The position numbers and the translations under genes were made by a program. Shown piece after piece: positions 1-9,361 of a DNA stretch of 64,000 bases. Origin of the DNA: Symsagittifera roscoffensis (lineage: Eukaryota; Xenacoelomorpha; Acoela; Convolutidae); assembly GCF_963678635.1 (NCBI RefSeq), contig NC_087068.1:31808318-31872317 (forward strand). Direction: 5' to 3'. A model generated the notes under the pieces. That model searched no databases. It saw nothing but the letters and a program-made list of their open reading frames with translations, and was not told the origin of the DNA. Position 1 is the stretch's first letter. Each line of letters starts with the position of its first letter.

Positions 1-580
1 TACTCCAATGGTTATAACGGCTAGAAAATTGTTTCATTCTTCGTCCCGTCCTTCATCAAAGCTGCGGAGAAAAACAAACGCACTTTAATTTCTAAAGTTT
101 TACAAAGAAGAAATGTTAGCATAGTGATTCCAATGTCTCCTGCTTTTTCGCATTGCCAGAGCATTTTTTCCATTGCTGCAAAACAATAAAAAAAAATTCA
201 GCTGTATGGTGAAACTCTGCTGAACTAACCCGTGAGAATATTTCCCGTTTTGTCCCAGGAAGACCTCTCTTTCTGTTATTTTTTTCTCTTTGTTTCATAA
301 GTTGTAATAAATGACTTCCTCTCAAATCTTTGCGCCTGAACTTGCTCCTGAACTTTATTTTTGAAGGAAAGAAAAAAATCAAAATTTTCTTTGGCAGAAG
401 TAGTCGGAGCAAACAAATAGGTAGACATCTGATAACAATTGCCATCGGCAACAAGCTCAGTATGCTCAGACATATTGCGTCTAATTGCCTGTGAAGCAAA
501 AGGTGATAGTCGTGTCGCACTACACCAGGCTCCCACCGAGCGGTATGAAAGTTTTGCGAGTTTTCAAATAGTTTAGGGTT
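1..580. repeat. 580-bp dispersed repeat, copy a
   Basis: This block recurs almost unchanged at about 1671-2250 in the same orientation, with scattered substitutions and small indels. Both copies run from a common start (ACGGCTAGAAAATTGTTTC) to a common end (GAGTTTTCAAATA). Short minus-strand reading frames lie in it but carry stops and shifts, and I do not recognise a protein. The copies could be parts of the decayed Gypsy-like element whose integrase remnant lies at 4.1-4.6 kb, but they are not placed like a pair of LTRs around it. The window starts inside or at the edge of this copy. Confidence 0.8.
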
Positions 581-589
581 CAAATTTCG

Positions 590-1390
590 TCTGGCTGCTC
601 AAAAAGTGTTTGCAGCCACCATACCTCTTTCATTGTTCATTTTTCTCGGTTCTTTCCCTCCAAGTACGTTTTTTGCTTCCACCAGCTTTCTGAAGTACCC
701 TTCTCCTCCTCCATTATCTGTTTAGCAGAGTGAGGAAAGGCTTTTAAAATGCCTTGCTATCATTTCGGCTGGCACTAGTTCAGGTAACAACGATATGTTG
801 TACAAGTGTGGAGGCAATGAGAATGGGCTCTGAAGATTATACAATTGCAATCGCTTCCAGAGCAAAGTCTTTGCTAAGCTCTAGTCTTTAAGGTTTTCGT
901 TCAGTTTTTTCAGTTGCCTCTGGTTCTGAGAGTTGATTTTTTTCTCGGTGAGAATGGAGTCCCTCTCTACTTTGAGAGTTTGTATTTATTGTTTGTAAAC
1001 ATTCAAGCAACCCTTCATCCGTAAGAGTCTATCATTCAATTCAAGTTCTCGGCTGTAGACCTTTCAATTGATTCCCCCTTTTTACTAACGCTTTTCCTAG
1101 CTTCTCGCTATTATCGAGGTACTTTTCGGCATCCTTAACTTAATCATGAAGGTTTTGAAATTCATCGTGGGATATTGGTGGCCGGTACACCACATTTGAT
1201 AGCATTTGATTGTTGCAACAGTTCTAATGGAGCTACAGTGACCTGTATAGGTTTGGCACCAGCTAACCTGTATATGTTTGGCCGTATCGCATTTCTAACC
1301 TCAAATGTCTTGGGAGTTTGGGCAAAAAGACACAAACTCCTTGACTACAAGCTCTTCTCGGTTTCCTATAATTATACGTACTTTTGACTT
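590..1390. repeat. Decayed retroelement block paired with 3340-3640
   Basis: Two stretches here (about 593-720 and 1100-1225) have clear counterparts at 3345-3480 and 3489-3612, for example AGTGTTT(G)GCAGCCACCATACC and AGCTTCTCGCT. In the second place the two stretches are adjacent, so one locus carries an indel of about 400 bp relative to the other. No intact reading frame is present. Linkage to the Gypsy-like remnant downstream is an inference from proximity and orientation. Confidence 0.55.
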
Positions 1391-1670
1391 TATCCCACAA
1401 AATACAATGAAATTTTTTCATTTTTTTAAAGCCCACTGGAAACACTGATTTTTTGTAATTTTTTTAAAGCATTTTTTGCACTCAAATGTATCCTAATGTG
1501 GATGGTCAAATCATTTGAAACTTACTTGGTTTACCTTCTGATTTTTAAATCTTGATCTTGATGTCCCATGCATTGCACGTTTGTTTGCCTTGACAAACAA
1601 GGCTTTTCGTTCGTCCTTACATTTCTACTTTTGGTATTTCTCCTCCTATAAAATTTCGTATAAAAACTGT

Positions 1671-2250
1671 ACTACTCCAACGGGTTTAACGGCTAGAAAA
1701 TTGTTTCATTCTTCGTCCCGTCCTTCATCAAAGCTGCGGAGAAAAACAAACGCACTTTAATTTCTAAAATTCTACAAAGAAGAACTGTTAGCATAGTGAT
1801 TGCAATGTCTCCTGCTTTTTCGCATTACCAGAGCAGTTTTCCCATTGCTGCAAAACAAGAAAAAAATTCAGCTGTATGGTGAAAATCTGCTGAACTGACC
1901 CTTGAGAATATTTCCCGTTTTGTCCCAGGAAGACCTCTCTTTCTGTTATTTTTTTCTCTTTGTTTCATAAGTTGTAATAAATGATTACCTCTCAGATCTT
2001 TGCACCTGAACTTGTTCCTGAACTTTATTTTCGAAGGAAAGAAACAAATCAATATTTTCTTTGGCAGAAGTGGTCGAGCAAACAAATAGGTAGGCATCTG
2101 ATAACAATTGCCATCGGCAACAAGCTCAGTATGCTCAGACACATTGCGTCTAATTGCCTGTGAAGCAAAATATGATAGTCGCGTCGAACTACACTAGGCT
2201 CCCACCGAGCGGTATGAAAGTTTTGCGAGTTTTCAAATAATTTAGGGTTT
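1671..2250. repeat. 580-bp dispersed repeat, copy b
   Basis: Second copy of the block at 1-580, same strand. It differs by scattered base changes and 1-2 nt indels, so the duplication is not recent. It ends at the same sequence as copy a (GAGTTTTCAAATA). A more diverged third piece lies at 6225-6385. Confidence 0.8.
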
Positions 2251-2267
2251 TCAACGGGGACCAGCAA

Positions 2268-3330
2268 TTACTACGCACTGAATTCGATACTTGATAGGGT
2301 GTAAAAAAATCGAAAGTCTCTGTTTTTTTACGAAAATTAAATTTTAAAAATGAGTTCGATTCCTTAAACAGAAAAAATAACTTGAGTCAATTTTTTTTCG
2401 AACCACCGAGAGTTGTACAAATGAATCACCGAGCTACGTTTTCACAGTATTTATATCTGTTTGTCGAAGAACAGAGCGCAACATGGTAACATCGATATTC
2501 CATCCCGGTTTATTGGAACAGTACAGAGCCTAGTGGGAAAAAACTTCTATCCAAAACAAAGTTTTGTTCTCCAGATGATAAAAGTTTAGCTGGAAATTTT
2601 AGTATAGTGCTCCGAAGTCCTAATATTTTAGTAAAATGGGAAAAACCAATGGCTTGACCCTAAACACAGAAAAATGTGGGTTATGTTTCTTAGGACCAAA
2701 CGGAAGTACGCAGAAACTTTTTTGTAATACGACGCGGGTATTAATACGAGTGTCATGCAACTGCCAGTTTGGAAGTAAACAGTTTCAACTTCAATTTTTC
2801 CATTAATTCTCTATTTTTTACAACTTGAAGTAGTCACAGTAATTTACCGAAGTTATTTCGGTTTATAAAAGTTTTAGGGTTAGTTTCTATTATTATTGAG
2901 TAATGGCCAACTCTTTCCTGGAGGTTAAAAGTTTTTTTTGATTGTTCCCGGTTACCCCGTTTTCATCTTGAGTATCGCTAAACTTAGCTTAACAAGGTTA
3001 TGAATCTTCTTAACTTTGTTTCTTTATGCTTGTCAAATAATCTTGACAATTGTATACAAGGAAATTCTAACCCTGAAATTAAGTTAATGTTTTCATTTCT
3101 CAGACATCAAATTTTGTCAATGATTTTCAGGTGTTATCTGAATTTTTCCCTAGAAACATTTCTGGTGCCCTACACAATTTGCTTCCTCGAAGAAGTGTTT
3201 TAACTCACGACTGAGCAACATAGTTGATCATGGCATGGTTTATTGGCAAATGAACAAATTGGCAATCATCCGTGATTAGCACCTGCAGTTATGTTTGTTA
3301 TATCTATATATAAAATTATTATAAATTTCA
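2268..3330. other. Unassigned AT-rich spacer
   Basis: No exon, RNA gene or recognisable element was found here. Short frames exist on both strands but have no domain signature and AT-driven composition. Confidence 0.5.
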
Positions 3331-3339
3331 AATGTTCAT

Positions 3340-3640
3340 CTTGCTGCTCAAAAAGTGTTTGGCAGCCACCATACCTCTTTTATTGTATATTTTTCTCGCT
3401 CTTTCACCTCCAAGTATTTTTTGACTTCCATCAGGTTTTTGAAGTACCCTTTTTTTCCTCCCTTATCCGTATGGCAGAGTACTTCTAGCTTCTCGCTGTT
3501 ATCAAGGTATTCTCGGCATCATTTATTTGATCATGAAGATTTTGCAATTCTTCTTAGAATATTGGCGGACGACTCACCACATTTTATAACTGCAATTGTT
3601 CCAATGGAGCTGTATTTTTCTTTATTGTTTTTGACGCGCT
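3340..3640. repeat. Second copy of the 590-1225 retroelement block
   Basis: Shares about 130 bp with 593-720 and about 125 bp with 1100-1225, here joined directly. The plus-strand frame at 3355-3801 is long but gives a low-complexity Phe/Leu/Ser-rich peptide without a known motif, so I do not call it a gene. Confidence 0.55.
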
Positions 3641-4069
3641 TTTTCCTCCCGCTGCTGGAGCGTTTATTTTTGTTCGTTCATGAACACTTCAAAATTATCA
3701 GAAAGAACTTTTTGCAGTCTCTCAGTTTTTCCGATTTTCGTTTCGACTTTAGACCACTCACAAATTTTCTGATGATGTGTGGTCCGTTTTTGAACAACTA
3801 GAAGTTCTTTGTCTGTCTTTTGCAAAGGGTCGGGTTAAAAAGAAGTAATTTGTCGTCAATGCTATATCTAAATCTGTATTATTTTTTCTGTCGAATTAGA
3901 TCTTTTCTCGTTGTTGTTCGACATTTATTGTATCGTGCACTAAGTCGTGGCTTGTTTGGATTTCCTTCTTTAGGTTCACCATATAGTCGATTGGCGTTGC
4001 ACAGACTTTAGTTCAGGATGTTTCATAAATGCAATCTAGTGGCGAAGCAAGGGTGATCAAAGATCAAGT

Positions 4070-4560
4070 AGTTCGGGTTGTATTAAATCACTGCATGGGT
4101 TAAAGTTCTCCATGCCATCCTAACGGATTGAAGACAATTTGCCCAGTTGTTGTGTCTAGTTCTCATACATTTAAACAATCCTTCTTCAATTTTTCTGTTG
4201 GTTTTTCGATCATTGCGTTTCAATGAGGATGATATGATGTTGTGCTAATTCTATCAAATTCCAGTTTGGAACACAAGTTTTGAAAAATTCTGACTTGAAA
4301 TTTGATTCTTTGCCGCTGTGCAAATTTGCTGTGCAGCCAAAAAAAAGAAATCCAATAATCGACCAGAGCTTAGCTAATGACATGGCGTCTCGGTTTTGTA
4401 ATGGAACTGCTTCCTATCACTTTGAGAATATATCTCTAATTAGAAGGATGCAGTTGACTTCTTCAGATTCCGTTAACGGTTCTATGATATCCAGTGCTGC
4501 TTGAGCAAATAGATGACTGGGCTTCCATGAATGCACATGTTTCTAGCTCAATTTTTTTGT
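4070..4560 (-). pseudogene. Gypsy-like integrase core remnant
   Basis: Read on the minus strand, 4500-4420 gives LDIIEPLTESEEVN and ILLIRDIFSK, matching the D..GPL..S..N..IL...D.FSK start of a retroviral-type (rve) integrase core as used by Gypsy elements. Further on, 4290-4205 gives TGI and TTSYHPH, the lgI.h..TsyhPq stretch, then MIEKPTEKLKK where the family has vER.nr.lk, and 4150-4128 continues in the same order. Several stops and frameshifts separate these pieces, so it is dead. The family reading rests on motif order and spacing seen by eye. Neighbouring repeats at 0.6-3.6 kb may be other parts of the same element. Confidence 0.65.
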
Positions 4561-4569
4561 CTATACATT

Positions 4570-6220
4570 TTTCAGAGCTATTAAGCTAAATTCTTATATC
4601 TCTGCTCATTCCAGGCAAGCAAAGCCTTTCATGATTTCGCTGAAAAATCGTTTCGCTACCACATAGCCATTCTATAGCCAACAAGATTCATGTAGCAAAA
4701 TGAGCATTTTCTATTATAAGCATAATCGTTGGAATCACTACATTTTGAATTAAGTGATACTGATTTTTTTGTAGTGAGATTCACACTTTGTTTACGCTGT
4801 TCGTTTTTTTGCATAGCTCTTTTGCATTAGGTTTACCTGAAGTATACCAAAAAGAATCTTGGTAGCTCATTAATTGTAAAATTTTCATAGAGTGAGATTT
4901 TGTGAATCTGGTTGGTTTGATTCCCAATTATGTGTTTTTCTTTAGTTTGCTTTAAAATATGTTTTTATGTTTGCTTTCTTTTTGAAAAATGAGGAAAAAA
5001 AAATTACGGACTGAAGTGTTACTAATTTTTATTTTTACCAAGATATCTACGTGAGTGTTGTGATACCCTTACTGAATGAATGTAATAATTTTGATGTATG
5101 TGACTGTTTGTCGAGCGCCCTTCATAGAATTTTAAAGGCAGGTCTGTCAAGAAGGTATCTGATCTAAGAGAACGAGTTCTTGGCCAGTTTGGTCTGGTGT
5201 GAACCACTGGAGCCTCTGATCTTGTGTGAGACTGTTTTTTAACAGGAATTTCTATAAAGCTATAGTTTTCTTTGATTCATTTTGAAAATTTTGCGTCACC
5301 TGCAAAGTTGCAAATTTTTATTATTGGTAGCTCAGTCCCAATGACCCACTCAATTTTTTTTCTTTTACCTTCGCGCTGCCTCGTCAAGATGAAAGAACAC
5401 AACAAGAATACTTCAAACAGATAATGCTGTATGTGATGGTTGTTCAAACTGCAGTCTTCTAAATTAAGTTAAGATAATTCCAAAGTTTCTCTTGTGTTAC
5501 TGTTCAATTATTTTTGAAAACAAGATCTCATGGAAAATTTAGTGGTAATTTTTAGTATTTTTGTTAGGTCTTACACAAAATTTCATTGGTAATGACTTAG
5601 AGCTACACAATTATGTAAATACAAGTTTTTCAAAAGTTCAAGATCTTAAGCGGTTCGAGAAGACTTCCCTAGGTAGAAAGTTTTTCGGATGCACAATGAC
5701 TTTTTCAAAATGAAGAAAATGCTACTTATTTGCTAGTTGTTTTGACATTTTCAAGGTTTTTTCGGAGCAATTTAAATGAAGTGGACGTTAACAATTAATA
5801 ACTAAGAGCTCTGTAATAAACATAAAATCTGAAAATTGTTTCTCTGTCTAAACCCCCTTTTTAAGGGTCGAGCTCTTCCTAGACAGATCTCGAGCAAAGA
5901 ACAGAGCTGACTAGCAGTATGTTCGATCAGGAAAAAGAAAAGACAGAATAAAGTTTGCTGCTTTGGATGACAAGATTGTATCATTCTGGGCTCCTAACCA
6001 TTAGAAAATAATACTAAAGCGCCAAAAAATAGATGATATAAATGCCTCAAACCGGGGAAACTTCAATAATCTTTTTATAACTGCTTTGGTACAAAAAAAC
6101 TATAACTTCAGACTTAAGACCTTGCTAGGAAAAAAAGGCCGGGGCGGGACTCATTTTCTCAAAATCACTGACTAAGTTCTTGAACCTTATTAGTGAAGAT
6201 AAAGGACATTGTTTGAGCAA
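4570..6220. other. Unassigned intergenic stretch
   Basis: AT-rich sequence without supportable exons. Frames of about 60 codons occur by chance on both strands. Nothing repeated elsewhere in the window was noticed here. Confidence 0.5.
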
Positions 6221-6224
6221 TAAT

Positions 6225-6385
6225 TATTGCCATAATCAGCATAAGTAGAGGTTTCCGGCCACTGGCCATCGACAACATGCTCAAACTCATCGCATTTAAT
6301 TGTGCGGGAATCGAAAGAAGATAGGCGCGTCATACTACAAAAAGCTCACTCAGAGCGGTAAAAAAATTTTGAGTTTTCAGGTGGA
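6225..6385. repeat. Diverged third piece of the 580-bp repeat
   Basis: The run around 6268-6360 parallels 430-545 and 2100-2215: the 'ggcaacaagctcag' / 'gacaacatgctcaaac' stretch, then the tgtcGxACTACA and CTCxCxxAGCGGTA segments, in the same order and strand. Similarity is clearly lower than between the other two copies. Confidence 0.55.
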
Positions 6386-6639
6386 TCATGGTACTAAATG
6401 TTTAGCCTAAATTGTTGCACACTCCTTTAAAAAATCGTTTGGGCGTCCTGAAAACCTGAAAACTGAAAAAAAATTGAATAAATTTTTAAAATTTACTACA
6501 CAAGGGTCTCTCAGAGCGGCAAAAGATTTTTAGCTAGTAAATAATGAGCTGAAATTGCAGCACACTCCTTTGGAAACTTGAATGATGATCAGGAAACCCT
6601 AATTGTTCATATTGAATAGAATAGGAATTTCAAAATGCT

Positions 6640-7026
6640 CAATTGAGTTTCTAAAGCAGTACCGCAGTCGTTGCAAGGCAAAGGCTTTGTCAATAATTCA
6701 ACTACAATTGAAGATGAGGCACGACTTGACTTTTAAGCAAACGGTCTCTGGTGTTCACGATTCAGCGGCGCCTTCTAGGACGTGAAATGTTTGAACCCTC
6801 ATGCCAAAACATAGCAAAAACTGCGTAAAGATGCTTAAAGATATTAGGAAACGCTGAAGAACTCCAAAATTCAGCAAAGATTTTCAAAAAGATGTGCTGC
6901 TCCGAACACGCGGACGATGCAGCGATTAGCCATAAAACTAAGCGAAAAGACTCATGAAAGCTACTCAGATTCGATAAATTACATAACCACTAAAGTGAGC
7001 TTCGCGATCATCAGAAAGTTAGGGTA
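6640..7026 (+). pseudogene. Old copy of RLE-type LINE, 3' coding part
   Basis: Plus-strand sequence that aligns by eye with the endonuclease-coding part of the minus-strand element at 9.2-13.1 kb (its 9860-9450). Corresponding stretches include GAAGATGAGGCACGACTTGA, the TTTGAACCCTCATGCCAAAA segment, and CGCGGACGATGCAGCGATT. Many stops and shifts mark it as dead. It is interrupted at 7026 by a Tc1-like element and resumes at about 8092. Opposite orientation to the young copy shows that the two are independent insertions. Confidence 0.8.
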
Positions 7027-8091
7027 GACAGAATTAATTAATAAGAGCAACTCTCTAGACATCAACGGAAATTAAAACTGAAATAAACCTAACCTCGAAA
7101 GTTAATTAAGCAGAGTTTTCGCTCAAAACCTATAACCACGGCGGGCATTTGCATTCTGAAGTCGAGTAGGCACACTAAGGGCAAGATTTTGCGCAGACTC
7201 TTCCGGCAAAGAAAACCAAATAACGCGAACTTTTTGGGCGGCTTCTTCTGGAATTTTTGGTGAAACTTAAGACATTTTTTCTTTTTTTCCCCAAATTTTC
7301 AATGGGGCTTACATCAGATCTATTAGGGGGTTCAGCATGTCCACACTAGGGTGCAGAAAGTTTGGTAAAGTTTCTTCTGTATAATGCTGAGCATTCATTG
7401 TCGAATAGAAAGTTTCAATACAGCCGAAACCAAAAAAATGAAAAAAAAAAAAACAATCCCAGACCTTCACATTTCTACCCCTCTAAATATGGGTGTCGAT
7501 TGAAATTCGTGTTTAAAATCGCTCGCTCGCTAAAATTTATCTCGGAGTCTTTTCTCGTTTTCTTAAGTTTCACAACCATTTCATCGGAAAACATAACCCG
7601 ACTCCAATCGAAATTCAAATAACGATTTGCATAAAGTATTCGTTTTCCTCTTTGTTGTGACGTCAAAAAATTTTGCGATGCTTTTCGGTAAAGAAACCCT
7701 GCTTTTTGCATATGTGTCGAATAGTAAGCCTTGAGACGGGAAAATTTTTGCTCAGGGTGGTTAAGATTTTTCTGCGATTAAATTCCAAATTTTGAATAAT
7801 TTCATTATCATCACTTCCGTTTGTTTTATTGGGGCGGCATAATCTATTTTTTTTGTTGAGTATAAAGCCTTGATATTCTTCTTTGTAAAACATCATAAAA
7901 AGTAGATATTGACTTTTTAACTAATTTTGCTAGCTGTTCTAATGTAAAATCTGGATTTTCATCTGGATAATCGACGACCTCGCATTATGAATTTGGTTTG
8001 TAAAAAACTCAAGGTTGTTCGGCTTCAGATTTTGCATGCCAAAAAAAACGTCGAATAGCACTGATTGCTCCTTTTAATTAATTCTGTCTGT
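7027..8091 (-). mobile_element. Tc1/mariner-like element nested in RLE LINE copy
   Basis: Inverted termini are visible: CAGAATTAATTAATAAGAGC near 7029 and, reverse-complemented, CAGAATTAATTAAAAGGAGC near 8089. The transposase remnant lies between them on the minus strand. The host LINE sequence breaks at the left end after ...AGTTAGGGTA and continues after the right end, so the insertion postdates the LINE copy. The exact ends and a TA duplication are not clean because of decay. Confidence 0.7.
7230..7900 (-). pseudogene. Tc1-like transposase, decayed
   Basis: The minus strand reads in order: a helix-turn-helix segment (RRKILTTLSKNFPVSRLT, IRHICKKQGF, 7780-7690), the linker FYRKASQNFLTSQQRGKRIL, then FDWSRVMFSDE (about 7590-7560), the W..v.fsDE block carrying a catalytic Asp of the Tc1 DDE domain. 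Near 7300 the strand gives APLKIWG in place of the usual DLNPIENLWG block. Frames change at least twice and the middle catalytic Asp block is not visible, so it is inactive. Tc1-like is favoured over mariner proper because of the W.RVMFSDE and NPIE-type blocks. Confidence 0.75.
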
Positions 8092-8346
8092 CCGAACTTT
8101 TTGCCACTAATCGCAAAGGGGGTGCAGATCCCTGCACAAATTTCAACTTAAGGACAACTCTATAAACGCTATTGTAGAAGAAGGGCGGTTAAGAGAAATA
8201 ACATTACGGCGATTCATTTAATGCTGATATATGTCATTGATACAATGATACAGTTTACTTATATATATGAGGTTTTATAACGCTGATATGACCCTATCCA
8301 GCTTGTTCACTGATCGTAACTCAACAGAAGGGTGCCTATGTTCCAG
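8092..8346 (+). mobile_element. 3' end of the old RLE LINE copy
   Basis: Continues the element interrupted at 7026. The run GGGGGTGCAGATC matches the reverse complement of 9427-9439, ATTGTAGAAGAAGGGCGGTTA matches the C-terminal codons of the young copy, and CCTATCCAGCTTGTTCACT with CGTAACTCAACAGAAGGG matches its 3' untranslated tail (9288-9250 reversed). The two copies therefore share a 3' terminus and define the element end. Confidence 0.75.
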
Positions 8347-8499
8347 TTATGCGCTGTGCAGTAGAAAACTCGCGGTTTGGAAACCGTATTAATGGTCTTC
8401 AAAACAGTCAGTCTGTAAATTTTTATCGCATCAACACTGTTAAATTTTAATCACCGCACCAATAAAACAGTTATTCTGTTAAATTTTAATCACATCAGC

Positions 8500-8602
8500 A
8501 CTCATCATCTCTTTTTTATCCTTACCACTTTCATATCTAGAAAACTCCAAAATTTTGACTGGAATATGGGATGAAGGGACCCCTGACTTCAACATGAATT
8601 AC
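8500..8602. repeat. Repeat shared with 14435-14530
   Basis: The stretch from TTTTATC..TA.CA..TTCATAT through TGATGAAGGGACCC(C/A)TGACT recurs at 14435-14512 in the same orientation. In both places a CACTAGTGG-ended element is inserted a short way downstream, but in opposite orientations. Confidence 0.65.
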
Positions 8603-8870
8603 TACACTAGTGGAAAAACTATGCGCAAGTTCAGGACTCTTCTCTCTAAAATACCTGTGTTCAATGTCCATTTTGGACAACATTTCCTTCGAAATTCAGT
8701 AAAAATTTTGCATAGAACCACAGCAAATGATCAAATTTACCCTCTATCAAACTATCAATATTTGGTATCAACGACTTACCAACGTAATCCGGCTCTGAAA
8801 ATGCAAGATTTCCTCATCTGCACTAAGTTTTTTACTTTGTATGAAAACGTAAAAAACAGCTAAATTTCTG
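8603..8870 (+). mobile_element. CACTAGTGG-ended Tc1/mariner-type non-autonomous element, copy 1
   Basis: Begins TACACTAGTGGAAAAACT, the kind of end seen in Tc1/mariner elements with TA targets. The interior (8640-8835) matches the reverse complement of 14860-14660, including the peptide-level run NDQIYPLSNYQYLV that is kept in both copies. That conserved run could be a remnant of coding sequence, but no catalytic motif is visible. The far end was not located with certainty. Confidence 0.55.
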
Positions 8871-8894
8871 TTTTAAAAAGAAATTTCCGAGGAT

Positions 8895-9218
8895 GGTTGG
8901 CATGGTCTTTCTTGCCTCAAAAGTGCAGGGAGATTCTCTAGGCATTCAAACCTGAATGCACTTATAAAGCAGAGTCTATCATCTACTCACATTACGTCTG
9001 TTTTAGAACCACGACACCTCTACAGGACCGATCAGAAGCGACCAGACGGTTTGACGCTCGTTCCATGGGCTGATGGTAAGCAGCTCTTGTGGGATGTAAC
9101 GGTAGTAGACTCCTTAGCCCCTTGTAGGATTAATGCCGGGTCTGTTTGTAACCCTGGTATGGCTGCCGCTGAAGCGGAAGAGCGAAAAATTGACAAGTAT
9201 AAAGATCTTATAAATTAA
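8895..9218 (+). pseudogene. C-terminal endonuclease fragment of a second RLE-type LINE
   Basis: An open frame of 107 codons plus a TAA, without its own start. It reads GWHGLSCLKSAGRFSRHSNL, then KRPDGLTLVPW, LLWDVTVVDSLAP and AAAEAEERKIDKY. The R-PD-G (residues about 52-55) and W-D-V-T-V (about 68-72) blocks fit the PD-(D/E)XK restriction-like endonuclease end of site-specific-type LINEs. It differs from the element at 9.2-13.1 kb, so it is a separate lineage. The stop is followed at once by an A-rich tract. 5'-truncated insertion is the simplest explanation. Confidence 0.75.
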
Positions 9219-9361
9219 AAAAAAAAACACTAAATTACAAAAGGGGCCCTTCCGTTTAGTTACGATAAGTGCACAAGCTGGATAAGGCCATACCAGCGAC
9301 ATAAAAATGCATATATATCAGCAATGAAGTCATAAATCAGCATTGAATGCATCGTCATAAT

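Noticed and set aside
1825-2142. Possible OTU-like protease frame (ADGNCYQM) in the 580-bp repeat
   Set aside because: Only a four-residue resemblance (DGNC) to the OTU motif. The rest does not fit, and the frame is broken in the other copy.
3355-3801. 148-codon plus-strand frame
   Set aside because: Low-complexity Phe/Leu/Ser-rich product over a decayed repeat, with no domain or splice support.
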